64,000 nt of DNA from Nematopogon swammerdamellus. Lineage: Eukaryota > Arthropoda > Insecta > Lepidoptera > Adelidae. Where the stretch lies: positions 21,591,566 to 21,655,565 of the forward strand of contig OX336340.1 of the NCBI GenBank assembly GCA_946902875.1. Reading direction: 5' to 3'. The notes below the pieces were generated by a model that worked only from the letters and a program-made list of their open reading frames with translations, made no database searches and was not told where the DNA came from. The translations under genes were made by a program, and so were the position numbers. This document shows positions 42,390 through 52,039 of the stretch, piece by piece (position 1 is the stretch's first letter; each line of letters opens with the position of its first letter).

Positions 42390-42975
42390 ACACGACCATT
42401 GTCAACTTCCACCGTTCTATCCCTGCTGCTGCGAGCAAGCCTCACTGACACTTCACCATCTGCGAGGCATCATCGCCTTTCGCAATGGCTTGCGTGTTCC
42501 GGGCCTGACCCGAAAACTATCCCTGACTTCAGCCGCTACTGTCTACTACCACCGTTCCGTCCTTACTGCTGAGGGCAGCCTTCACTGCCACTTTACAATC
42601 TGTCAAGGTTAATGCCTGTCTCATGTAGGTTACTCGTTCTGGGCCTGGCTCGGGCACTACTGTAGACTGCCAATCTCACAACTGGTGGAGTGTCAGCAAG
42701 ACCTGATTCCAGCAGCAGAGATAGAACTATGACAGTTAGCGGTCAGGCTCGGAACACGTAACTCACATCGCGACCGCGACAGGCATTTTACGTTTAGACA
42801 CTAATCTTCTGCCAGCCAGCCTGTCAACTGCCACCGTTCCGTGCCTGCTGCCGGGAGCAGGCCTCACTGATGCTTCGCCATCTGCTAAGGTGGCAGGCGG
42901 TAGTAGTGTCCGGGTCAGGCCCGCAACACGTAACCCACATCGCGACAGGCATTGACCTTCGCAGATCGCGATGCA
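42390..42975. repeat. Complex direct/inverted repeat cluster
   Basis: The unit CCACCGTTC(T/C)(A/G)T, CCCTGCTGCTG, GAGCAAGCCTCACTGACACT, TCACCATCTG, AGG is present near 42405, 42553 and 42832, and inverted near 42675-42735. A second word, CGGGCCTGACCCG-like, occurs at about 42510 and 42640 and reversed at 42742 and 42910. GCGACAGGCATT appears at 42776 and 42943. GC-rich and non-coding. Confidence 0.7.
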
Positions 42976-43245
42976 CGACGCACCGCCAATTCTACTCCTG
43001 GATTCGACTGTTTGTTGGAGCGGGTGCGGCTCGTGGTGACGTTGCGTAGAAAAACGGCAGAAGCAGCGTCGTCGTCGTCGTCCTCGGCATTGCATTGCTA
43101 TAATTCTTTTTACACTGACTGACAGTGTATGAAATGTAAACCACGCGCTACAGTGGAAACCAAATTTTCAACGTCTGTATTTAGTACGCCCAATCGCCGA
43201 TTTAACCCCGTTGATTTATATGAAAATCCCATCCTTTTTGTTTAT

Positions 43246-43310
43246 TCTTTCTTGTGTAAACTTACATGGTTGGCCAAATCACCTGCAAGACATGTGATGT
43301 CAAGAATACG
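43246..43310 (-). mobile_element. Diverged SINE-A tail
   Basis: TTACATGGTTGGCCAAATCA, CCTGCAAGACATGTGATGTC resembles the reversed SINE-A 3' end but is considerably diverged. Confidence 0.45.
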
Positions 43311-43789
43311 AGCTTAATTTCTTGCTCCGTTACTTATTGGTTAAGTCTGAACTTTAAATTCCATTTTTCAGACTCACAGAACATTGATAGGCAGCCGCCT
43401 TTCTTACTCTGTGGCCAGGCTCAATAAGCAACCAAGAAAGTTGAAGGAAATGTCTCAACCTTAAAACGTTTTCAAGCGTGCCTTCTGTTCTATGCTTCTG
43501 TTGCTGCTGAACGCGGTCGCGAGCCACGCGCCGCGTCCTTATGGAACTTTGGTATGAAAGCGTATCTTATGCATTTTACATGAGGTGAGTGCCGCCGCCT
43601 ACACATACACACCCACCCTCGTATATATACACACACATCGCACACTACCACACTCGTGACAGCCTTACAGTCACACACACATACACACGCCAAATGCGCT
43701 GCACGTGCATTGTGCCTTCCTTCATAATTCCACTGAAGTCGGTGAGCTTCAGGAATCCGACTGTCATCCACGGACAGTGTTAGTGTCCT
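43311..43789. other. No gene; CA-rich tract
   Basis: 43600-43695 is rich in ACACAC-type words. Short frames on both strands follow from this. Confidence 0.35.
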
Positions 43790-44015
43790 ATTTATCCCAT
43801 CGGCTCTCAAAATTGTTTCTTTGTCGCACCGCTAGGTTGAGGATCTGTCTTTCGGCGAGTGTGTTTCCCGAATACTTTAACCTGGGTGTCTTCAAACGCC
43901 GTATGAACAGGCTATGCAGCCTAGGAACAGAAGAACATCTGCTAGCATGGTGCCTCTCTGAGCGTGGTTTCGCGAGGAAAGGTGTTTTTGTTTTTGGCTC
44001 TGTCGAAAAAAAATA
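43790..44015 (+). pseudogene. LINE-A C-terminal fragment
   Basis: Encodes PIGSQ-, then KLFLCRTARLRICLSASVFP, EYFNLGVFKRRMNRLCSLGT and continues through the 3' region with GAGCGTGGTTTCGCGAGG. The tail ends prematurely at GGCTCTGTCG plus A-run. The reading frame is kept through the coding part. Confidence 0.8.
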
Positions 44016-44345
44016 CATGTGATGTCATATCTTACGCTTACCATAAAATCACCCAGCGAATAAAAGGCGTGTCTCTAAACCGTGAAGTGTCCGTCTGTTC
44101 CGGCAAAGTTCCGGCCTAGTTAGCCGTACCCCGAGGTGGGTCTCTCGCAAAACTACTTCATGGCAGCATGAGGATAAAATTCGAACAAACGACATGATCG
44201 AATGAACGAAGCAGACGCGAAGAACAATACCAACGGTAAGTGGATTCCGTCAGTTTTGGCTCTCTTTTGCGATAAGTCACATATAAAAATTGTTACCTTA
44301 AGTTATCATTGTCAGTCTAAATGAAATGTAATGCTTTACGCATTT
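44016..44345. other. No feature seen
   Basis: Unassigned. Confidence 0.35.
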
Positions 44346-44562
44346 TTTTTATGTATTACGGTATGGGTGGCTTAGTCGGAGGGGCCAAAGCACATGCTCC
44401 GATCAGCCAATATCACCTCCGAGAAGGTAGGTGCCATACCGGAGACTTCCCTGGATTGCTGGCTATACTGGACTAGAGGAGAACACAACCGAGGCTAATA
44501 TGCGGCCATTTTACATCCAGTGCGGCTGTACCAACCAATCGGCTACAATTTGAGCCTAACGC
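44346..44562 (-). mobile_element. SINE-B, head missing
   Basis: ATGTATTACGGTATGGGTGG through TCCGAGAAGGTAGGTGCCAT and 'GGACTAGAGGAGAACACAACC' to CAATCGGCTACAATTTGAGC. Confidence 0.85.
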
Positions 44563-45049
44563 AATTGCAAATTATGGAAGAATTATGCAAATAAAATAGT
44601 ATTACAGTGCGTCTAAGATAAAATTATTTCACATTTTCTGAAATTTTCATATTTATAACGGTTTCTTTGGCTGGGTGTTCCAAAACGAACACCGGACTAA
44701 CAATTAAGTTTGTGGGTTATTATAAAATTAGTTTGACTTTTTAGAAGCCTGTCTTTAGTACCTATATAAACAGAGCCGTAATAGGAGTACGGGTTTTTTT
44801 TTTACATTTTCAGATGTTATTTTATTACTGAAATATTGTTTTCTTACTTTTCCTTCCCCCCCTTTCTCCTTCCAACCTTTCCTCAGCCCCGCATCACCTG
44901 ATATAACAACACGCCCTCCCTCCCCTCTGTGTCACTACCCCTCATTGGGTCCCGATACTCCCTCCATCCCTCCCCCCCCCCCCCCCCTCCCCCACTCTTT
45001 CAGCGTCTGTATTGGAACTCAGATGCGTTTAATTTTAAGTATAACCGAG
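44563..45049. other. No gene; C-rich tract
   Basis: 44850-45000 is pyrimidine-rich, including a C-run of about 16 near 44975-44992. Confidence 0.45.
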
Positions 45050-46235
45050 AAGCTCCAATAATTAAATGTCAATATTTTTAATAGGACAGAAAACCTTAAC
45101 TGGAGTAACATGCAGATCTTCGACATACACCGCAGTCTGTACAGCTCAGTAGAGCTTAACAAAGCTTGTACACATAATATAGGATACGAGTACTTAGTTA
45201 AGTATAAACGAGAAGCTCCAATAACTTAAATAACAATACGTTTTAATAGGACTGTACTGTGTGGGGTCGGTACTTAAAAAGAATAGCCCCACTGCATCTC
45301 TCCCCGTCGCATGTCGTAAAAGTCGACTAAGGGATAAGAAAATTCGTCAGCCTCGGTAGCTCAGTGGCGCGGTTGGTTAGTCAACTGTTATTAAGCAACG
45401 CTGAGCGCGGTCAGTGATTGGATGGGTGACCGCTCGACCGTTGGAGGCTGACCGTGGTTCGGATTCCACGTTAAACTGTAGGTCCCTTCCCTTCTTACCT
45501 TACTAGGTGGTAGGGTTTATCCCGGCCGGGTTGGTACCACCGCACTGAACGAAACGTCGGTCGAAACGGCTATGTAAATAGTTCGTGTTTTCCGTCCAGT
45601 TTAGTGTAGCCGACATGAAATGAACGGAAGCACTGACATGGCACCTAGTTCACCCTGTGTTATGGGCTGACATCACGGATGTTGTAGGTGATGTAGCCAA
45701 CCGTGTCAGGTTCCATAAAAAAAAAAAAAAAGGACAAGAAACCTTAACTGAAGTAACATGCAGATCTACGACATACACCCTAGGCTGTACAGATCAGTAG
45801 AGCTTAACAAAGCTTGTTTATTTATTTATTTATTTATTTATTTATTTGTTTTAGGTACTTTCTATCCTATATTGTACACATAATATAGGATACGAGTACG
45901 TAGTTAAGTATAAACAAGAAGCTCCAATAACTTAAATATCAATACGTTTTAATAGGACAAGAATCCTTGACTGAAGTAACATGCAGATCTATGAAATACA
46001 CTGCAGTCTGTACAGCTCAGTAGAGCTTAACAAAGCTTACACACAGAATATCTATAGGATACGAGTACGTAGTTAAGTAGAACCGAGAAGCTCCAATAAC
46101 TAACTATCAATACGTTTTAATAGGACAAGAAACCTTAACTGAAGTAACATGCAGATCTTCGACATACACCGCAGTCTGTACAGATCAGTAGAGCTTAACA
46201 AAGCTTACACACAGAATATAGTAGACGAGTACGTA
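45050..46235. repeat. Tandem repeat, about 160-bp unit, four copies
   Basis: Each unit contains AGAAGCTCCAATAACT, CAATACGTTTTAATAGGAC, AGTAACATGCAGATCT, 'CTGTACAGCTCAGTAGAGCT' and TATAGGATACGAGTACGTAG. The ACATGCAGATCT word occurs four times. The second unit is split by the SINE at 45253-45734 and carries a (TTTA)n stretch. Confidence 0.85.
45253..45734 (+). mobile_element. SINE-A with both heads in series
   Basis: Begins CTGTGTGGGGTCGGTACTT with the C-type head up to CGACTAAGGGATAAG. After a short linker comes the tRNA/5S-like head (CAGCCTCGGTAGCTCAGTGG; GTCAGTGATTGGATGGGTGA), then the complete body and tail. AGGAC flanks the insertion on both sides (AATAGGAC and AAAGGAC), consistent with a short target duplication inside the tandem unit. 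Confidence 0.85.
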
Positions 46236-46489
46236 GTTAAATATGAGTTGGTCGCGTGGGTGTATGCAAATGATAATTGCTTGTTTGTTAACACGCGCGG
46301 TTTGAAATCTGTGGGCTCGTGAGCGGCTCCCGGTGAGTTTGTGTGAGATGAGGTTGGAGTTTGTGGGAGTCTTCACGTGACGTTCGGTTCCGAGTGGTGA
46401 GTAGGAAGAGTGTCTAGTGTCGATTTTAGTATTGTGATTTGTCTCACATGCATGCTCCTCGCGTTTCAGATCGTTTACATATCCTTTCG
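46236..46489. other. No feature seen
   Basis: Unassigned, moderately GC-rich. Confidence 0.35.
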
Positions 46490-46862
46490 ATTATTAGGGT
46501 CTCGTATTCGTACGGGACCCTGTTACTAAGCCTACGCCCCGTCCGTCTGTCTGTCTGCATGTCTGTCCTAGCTTTAAACTGTATCTTTTGAACGGTAATA
46601 CTCGTAGGTAGCCGGTTAAAATTCCCACAGAATATGTGTTATTATGGCGGATATCATAACAAATAATAATAATAAAAAAAAAACAAAGTGATAAATTAAG
46701 GGGGTCCTCATACAAGAAACGCGTTTCTTTACCGTTTTATTTTTATTTCTGCTCTATCGTAAAAACGCTAATACATACAAGCGTCAAACTTGGTGTGATC
46801 GTGGCAGTACGGAACCCTTTATGCCCGAGTCCGACTCGCACTAGGCCGGTTTTTACTTTCCG
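46490..46862 (-). repeat. Repeat F, full-length copy
   Basis: TATTCGTACGGGACCCTGTT, ACTAAGCCTACGCCCCGTCC, (CTGT)n, 'TATCTTTTGAACGGTAAT', TGTTATTATGGCGGATATCA, and the terminal module ACGGAACCCTTTATGCCCGA with CTAGGCCGGTTTTTAC. Confidence 0.8.
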
Positions 46863-47714
46863 TACTCTCTTATTCACCTACGTGCCACTCGAATAAAATT
46901 TGAGCTTTTGCCATTAAGCTGGCCTTTAAAGCCAAAAATGTATGTGAAATATTGGTGTACATTTTGTGTTCTTTTGTGTCTTTCGTATTTAAAGTACGAC
47001 GCAAATAATTGTCAGAAAATTTCACAAAGTGACCCCATAGCACGGAATCTGCTCATTTGGATCGTTTAATTTCACTACAGATCGAAAGGATAAAAACAGA
47101 ATAAAGTCAATAGCTTTGGATAATATTGAAATACCCCGGCATAGTACGTCGTGGCCTAGAATCTTCAAAATCGAATTCCTCCAATGCCGTTCCAATTTTA
47201 AAACACGCAAGAGGACTTTCGCGAAAAAGCTGCAAAGGAAAACTCTAACTGAGTGGACTCCTATATCCACTCTCTCGTATACACATACAACCACCCACAC
47301 ACATACGCGCGAACTGCCGCAAGCCTCTACAACAATGAGGGGCGTCATAACAGCGCATGCATACCTCCGTCCCCCGCCCGCCCCCGTCTCCCGGCAGCCC
47401 CCCGCGCGGGGGCCGCCGGGACCGGTACCTACGGGTGCTTGGATTCTGAACACCGATGCAGAAGTCACTAAAACAACCTGAGGATTTAATAACAATATTA
47501 TGAAACTTCATACATACATGTCATATTAAGCAGTGGACGTCGCGTCGTCGCACCCAGGGATGGAAAATAAATCGAAACGGGGTTCCTACAACCAAATATT
47601 GAAATGGTTTTCCTTTTTTACGTTTATTTATTTTTATTGAAAAGACACTTAGGAATGTTTCGGAGTGATATGTCGCGCTTTAAATAAAAACAATCTCGAA
47701 CCTGGACAACTTTC
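46863..47714. other. No gene; GC-rich patch
   Basis: 47340-47450 is GC-rich (CCCCGCGCGGGGGCCGCCGG). Overlapping frames on both strands have no domain. Unassigned. Confidence 0.35.
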
Positions 47715-47772
47715 AAAAAATCCGAATCGAATCGAAGGACTACAGGTTCCTTCGATTCGATTCGGATTTTTT
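47715..47772. repeat. 25-bp perfect hairpin
   Basis: AAAAAATCCGAATCGAATCG with AAGGA (47715-47739) and its exact complement (47748-47772) enclose the 8-base loop CTACAGGT. A second palindrome, CGAAACCTTGAT-TAA-ATCAAGGTTTCG, lies about 75 bp downstream at 47854-47880. Confidence 0.9.
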
Positions 47773-47929
47773 ACTACGGTACGGTTTTCTAAATTTTTTC
47801 CTGTTTCAGAATGTCTTTTCAGCAGATCGGTTTTAATTGCTGACCGTAGAAAACGAAACCTTGATTAAATCAAGGTTTCGTCGCAATATATGTATTTACT
47901 TAAAGAATCTCACTCTTCTGAAATAATGT

Positions 47930-48245
47930 ACCGTGTGGGGAGGGTACTTATAAAGACTATCCCCACTGTATTTCTCCCCGTGCATGTCGTAAAAGGCGAC
48001 TAAGGGATATGACTCCCTTCTTATATTACTAGGTGGTAGGGTTTATACCACCCCGAGTTGGTACCACAGCACTGAATGAAAGGTCGGTCGAAACAGCTAT
48101 GTAAATAGTTTGTGTTTTCCGTCCAGTTCAGTGTAGCCGGCACGACCGAAGGGAAGGCTGACGTGGCACCAAGTTCACCCGGCTGACATCACGGATGTTG
48201 TAGGTGATGTAGTCAACCGTGTCAGATTCCATAAAAATAAAAAAA
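47930..48245 (+). mobile_element. SINE-A with C-type head
   Basis: CCGTGTGGGGAGGGTACTTA, 'ACTATCCCCACTGTATTTC', GTAAAAGGCGACTAAGGG, body and tail to TCAGATTCCATAAAAATAAA. A short deletion removes GTGTTATGGG before CTGACATCACGG. Confidence 0.85.
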
Positions 48246-48512
48246 ATGTCGAAATGCGACTAAGGAATGAGGACGAGATGACGTGCTAAAGGACGACAGG
48301 CTAGCCAACTCTCACCTTGGCAAGGCCCTTCCACCGAGTCATGCAGCAGGTGGGTTTTCGTGATTACTTGCTGCTTCACTGTTACCTTGTCCTAATACTG
48401 TCCTAAACATCTGTTGTGATCTGATGTAGTTCTTGCAGCACAACACCGATTACTCTGCTTATCCCGATTGTCGGTGTACAGCGGGTGTGGTATGTATGTA
48501 TTCTGACATATT
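48246..48512 (+). mobile_element. SINE-C, head missing
   Basis: GCGACTAAGGAATGAGGACG, 'GATGACGTGCTAAAGGACGACAGG' (part), CTCTCACCTTGGCAAGGCCC, TACTTGCTGCTTCACTG and the tail GCACAACACCGATTACTCTG. Lies directly behind the SINE-A above. Confidence 0.8.
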
Positions 48513-48580
48513 ATAATTTCCTACTTCACTAACATTTATTTGATTCTGTGTTTCTGAAATTCAATTCCCTCAAAACTTAA

Positions 48581-48760
48581 ATGCCGCTCGACCTACCTGC
48601 ACAGTCAACGAATTTTAGGTCATTACTCGTAGATCATAGGGCAGATAATTGCTTCACTGCACTTGCGCGAACCCAAGATGGGAGAGAAATGAAAGTCTAC
48701 CCTATGTTCTACGAATTATAACCTAAAATTCGTTGAATGCGCAGGTAGGTCGTGCCGCAT
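48581..48760. mobile_element. MITE-like element, about 40-bp inverted ends
   Basis: ATGCCGCTCGACCTACCTGC with ACAGTCAACGAATTTTAGGT (48581-48620) is mirrored by ACCTAAAATTCGTTGAATGC and GCAGGTAGGTCGTGCCGCAT (48721-48760) with few mismatches. Inside, a second pair (GATCATAGGGCAGA / CTACCCTATGTTC) extends the fold. 180 bp, non-coding. Confidence 0.8.
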
Positions 48761-48774
48761 TTTTTTTTCTAGAC

Positions 48775-49215
48775 AACCGGCGCAGGTGTCTGTGCCCAAT
48801 ACTTCAACGGAAGATCAGACACAGCCAATAACACCATTCCTCGCGAAACCACGCTCAGAGAGGCGCCATGCCGGCTATGAGGCGGACAAAAAGGTTGTCG
48901 TCTAATTTATTGACACGCCTTTTGAAGATTCCCAGGTTATAGGTGGTGGGGAACACACTCACCGGAAGACCGTTCCATATTTTCGCCGCTCGACACAGGA
49001 ACGATTTCGAAAAACGATGTGTTCTTAGTAGTTGGGTGTCAACAACATATTATGGATGTTCCGAGCGAGTCCGGCGGGTGTAGCGGAGACGGATGGGGAC
49101 TGGAGGGATGAGGGAAGCCAATTCATCAGAGCAACGTCCATGGTAGTACCTATAGAACAGGCTAAGGGAACCGATTGTTCGCCTATGGCCCAATGATTCA
49201 AGTAAATTTAAGTTT
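48775..49215 (-). pseudogene. LINE-A-related C-terminus and 3' end
   Basis: The plus-strand words 'CCTCGCGAAACCACGCTCAG', GGCGCCATGCCGGCTATGAG, 'TTTTGAAGATTCCCAGGTTAT', CCGTTCCATATTTTCGCCGC and GAACAGGCTAAGGGAACCG are the reverse of the LINE-A C-terminal region (FKR, VWNGLP and SLSLFYR boxes). It is interrupted by indels, so no long frame survives. Confidence 0.75.
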
Positions 49216-49500
49216 TGAGGGAACTGTATGTATCCAGACTCTCCTAGATCGGCGGCGCGACGTGAGCGCGGAGGCGGCGCGCGGCGGAGGGGTGTAGGTA
49301 GGTTAGCAGCGGACGCGGGTACACTACGTAATGAACTTTCAGTGACACACGTCCGCGTCCGGGTGCTTTCAGCCGCTTCCCCTGTGTGCGTGCGTGCGTG
49401 TGTGTCAGCTCGCTATAATCGTAGCTGTGTGCGTGAGGAAGATATGTTTGTACGCGGGGCGGGCGGCCGCCAGCTGATAGCGATGTTTTGTTGTTTTTAA
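49216..49500. promoter_or_regulatory. CpG-rich non-coding patch
   Basis: GGCGGCGCGACGTGAGCGCG, GGAGGCGGCGCGCGGCGGAG and a GTGCGTGCGTGCGTGTGTGT stretch. No coding evidence in any of the overlapping frames. Confidence 0.25.
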
Positions 49501-49975
49501 ATGAAACAGGGTAAACTACAAACAAAAGAACTGCTGGACCACGATACTGCAACGCGGCCCACCACGCCGCTGCTGTTTTATGGCGCTAGTGATAAAATAA
49601 CTTTAAAAAAATTGCTTTTTGGTAAAATTCTCTAAGGTTTGCGAATCATTATTCAGGAATAAATTTGAGATGATGAATATGATTGTAGATGCAGAAAACG
49701 ACCAACCAATAAAATAAAAAAATTATTATTGTTATCATATTTGAGTTCATTTTTAGTGATTTTACGACATTAAATAAACAGCCTAGTGTATTTGTAACAT
49801 GAAATTTGAAAATGGAATGTGTGGAATTTGAAAATAGTTTTTGCAGTTCTAAAGATACTTACTGAATCCTCTGATATAATCTTTGATTGTCTTAGTATTT
49901 AATAATCTATCTTCAGACCTAAATATCGATTTGTTATTATTGTTGGTTGGCAGTTTTCAACATAACTCATAATGT
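49501..49975. other. AT-rich, no feature seen
   Basis: Nothing recognised. Confidence 0.4.
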
Positions 49976-50128
49976 CTTTTTTTTATGTAATCCGGTATGG
50001 GTGGCTGAGTCGGAGGGGCCAAAGCGCATGCTCCGACCAGCCAATATCACCTCCGAGAAGGTAGGTGCCATACCGGAGACTTCCCTGGATTGCTGGCTAT
50101 ACTGAACTAAAGGAGAACACAACCGTCT
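49976..50128 (-). mobile_element. SINE-B 3' half
   Basis: ATGTAATCCGGTATGGGTGG to CTAAAGGAGAACACAACCG. 5'-truncated copy with a well-preserved tail. Confidence 0.87.
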
Positions 50129-50344
50129 AATCTTCAATCTATAGATACAATTGAAAATTTTGTAAAACATGCAAAACTTTTTTTTTTTTCAAAAATATGT
50201 ATAATTGTCTTTTTGAAAATAAACAAATAGGTACACACATTAGATAGTACATGGCGACGTGCGCAAGATTTCATTGACAATTTATTTTATTTACGTCGTT
50301 AGACACCTTATGTGTAGCTCGGCGCCAAATATCGCGCTGTCATT

Positions 50345-50738
50345 AAAAAAAACCTGTATGGCTGTGCCGTAGGATCAGAAATACCGACACAGCCACCCGA
50401 TCTCGCGAAACCGCGCTCTCCGAGACACCCCAACAGCAGATTTGCGGACTATAGAATCGCTATTCAGCTTGTTAATACGACGTTTGAAGACTCCAAGGTT
50501 GAAAGTATCGGAAAACACACTCGCCGGAAGACAGTTCCACACTCTAGCGGTGCGACAGAGGAATGATTTTGAGAAACGATGGGTACTCCAAGGCCCAATG
50601 TCAACAACAAAAGGTGCTCAGTTTCTTTGCGGCGAGTGCTGCGAAGATAGGACGGATGGCAAGGAATAAGGGATGCAAGATCTTCCGAGCAGCGTCCGTG
50701 ATGATAGTACCAATAGAACGGACGGAGTGGCCCTACAA
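50345..50738 (-). pseudogene. LINE-A C-terminus and 3' end
   Basis: 'CTGTATGGCTGTGCC', GATCTCGCGAAACCGCGC, 'TTAATACGACGTTTGAAGAC', CGGAAGACAGTTCCACACTC, TAGCGGTGCGACAGAGGAAT and GGATGCAAGATCTTCCGAGC in plus-strand reading correspond to the reversed boxes. The protein is broken by indels. A SINE-A follows directly. Confidence 0.8.
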
Positions 50739-50744
50739 ATCATT

Positions 50745-51142
50745 CTTTTTTTTATGGAAACCGACACGGTTGGCTACATCACCTACAACATCCGTGATGT
50801 CAGCCCATAACACAGGGTGAACTAGATGCCGTGTCAGTGCTTCCCTTCGTACCGGCTATACTGAACTTGACGGAAACACGAACTATTTACATAGCCGTTT
50901 CGACCGACGTTTCATTCAGTGGGGGGGGGGGGGGGGGTGTCAACCCGGGCGGGTTAAACTCTACCACTTAGTAAGGTAAGAAGGGAAGGGACCTACAGAC
51001 CTATATGTCAGTGGTCCCCTTCGGTCGTGCCGGGTACACTGAACTGGACGGAAAACACGAACTATTTGCATAGCCGTTACGACCGAGGCGGGATAAAACC
51101 CTACCATGTAGTAAAGTAAGAATGGAAGGAAACTACAACTGA
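50745..51142 (-). mobile_element. SINE-A with duplicated body
   Basis: One copy, 50747-50998, carries a run of about 18 G in place of the TGGTACCAA part (50921-50938). After ACCTACAG a second, partial body starts at GTCAGTGGTCCCCTTCGGTC and runs to AGTAAAGTAAGAATGGAAGG. Two successive insertions or a partial duplication. Confidence 0.8.
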
Positions 51143-51289
51143 ACAAAAATCTTTATTTTCAATTACTCTTTAATGTAGTTAGAAATACATATACCAATTG
51201 AAACGTACTCTTTAATGTAGGTAGGAATATACCAATTGAAACTAATTCCAAATTCCTTAGCACTCGCCACAATTGGCGATGTAATATTT

Positions 51290-51620
51290 TATTCACCACC
51301 GTTGTCAGGTGCGGAGTGTGTATGTGGAGGTGTGCCGAGCGCGTGGGGTGTGGGGGCGGCGGGCGGGGGTCGTGGGGCGGAGCGGGGGCGGGACGCGACG
51401 ACACGTCACACGCCGGCTCCGCTCTGTGACATGATCACACTTGTCATATTGTGATGAGATTCCTCGCAAACTTCACACTGCATTTGTACGGCTGATGGAT
51501 TTTAATCAGGAGCTACGGTCGCGGTCGCTCCGCGGCCGCCCACCGGTTTCACGGTTGGGAAATTCGTACGCGAGGCGGCCGGATTTCGGTATTAGGCTGT
51601 GAGATGCGGCGAAAAATAGT
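51290..51620. promoter_or_regulatory. CpG-rich non-coding module
   Basis: 51340-51430 is G-rich (GGGGGCGGCGGGCGGGGGTC). 51490-51600 holds TGATGGATTTTAATCAGG (homeodomain/PBX-type words) followed by CGGTCGCGGTCGCTCCGCGG and CGGCCGGATTTCGG. Candidate enhancer or promoter by composition only. Confidence 0.3.
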
Positions 51621-51683
51621 TCGGGAATTAGACATATAATATGTTTTTTTCATAGGAGTGTAAATTATTCTTCCCTATTTATG

Positions 51684-51872
51684 TACCACCGCACTGAATG
51701 AAAGGTCGGTCAAAACGGCTATGTAAATAGTTTGTGTTTTCCGTCCAGTTCAGTGTAGCCGGCACGACCGAAGGAGAGCACTGACGTGGCACCAAGTTCA
51801 CCCGGTGTTATGGGCTGAAATCACGAATGTTGTAGGTGATGTAGCCAACCGTGTTAGTATCCATAAAAAAAA
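51684..51872 (+). mobile_element. SINE-A 3' half
   Basis: TACCACCGCACTGAATGAAA to GTGTTAGTATCCATAAAA. It joins directly to a repeat F terminal module at its A-run. Confidence 0.85.
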
Positions 51873-51920
51873 AGTCGGCAAGTGCGAGTTGGACTCGCGC
51901 ACCGAGGGTTCCGTATCATC
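51873..51920 (+). repeat. Repeat F terminal module
   Basis: GTCGGCAAGTGCGAGTTGGA, CTCGCGCACCGAGGGTTCCG. Confidence 0.75.
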
Positions 51921-52039
51921 AGCATCACTCAATATATTTGTAGGTATTATGTATGTACAAAAACAATTGTTTTGGAAAATCACGAACCGCCTAAATAAAC
52001 ACTACAGCAATGGTTTTTGACTGTGCGGCATTCGTGAAG

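Noticed and set aside
47022..47511. 157- and 88-residue minus-strand frames
   Set aside because: They overlap each other and plus-strand frames across a GC-rich patch and show no motif.
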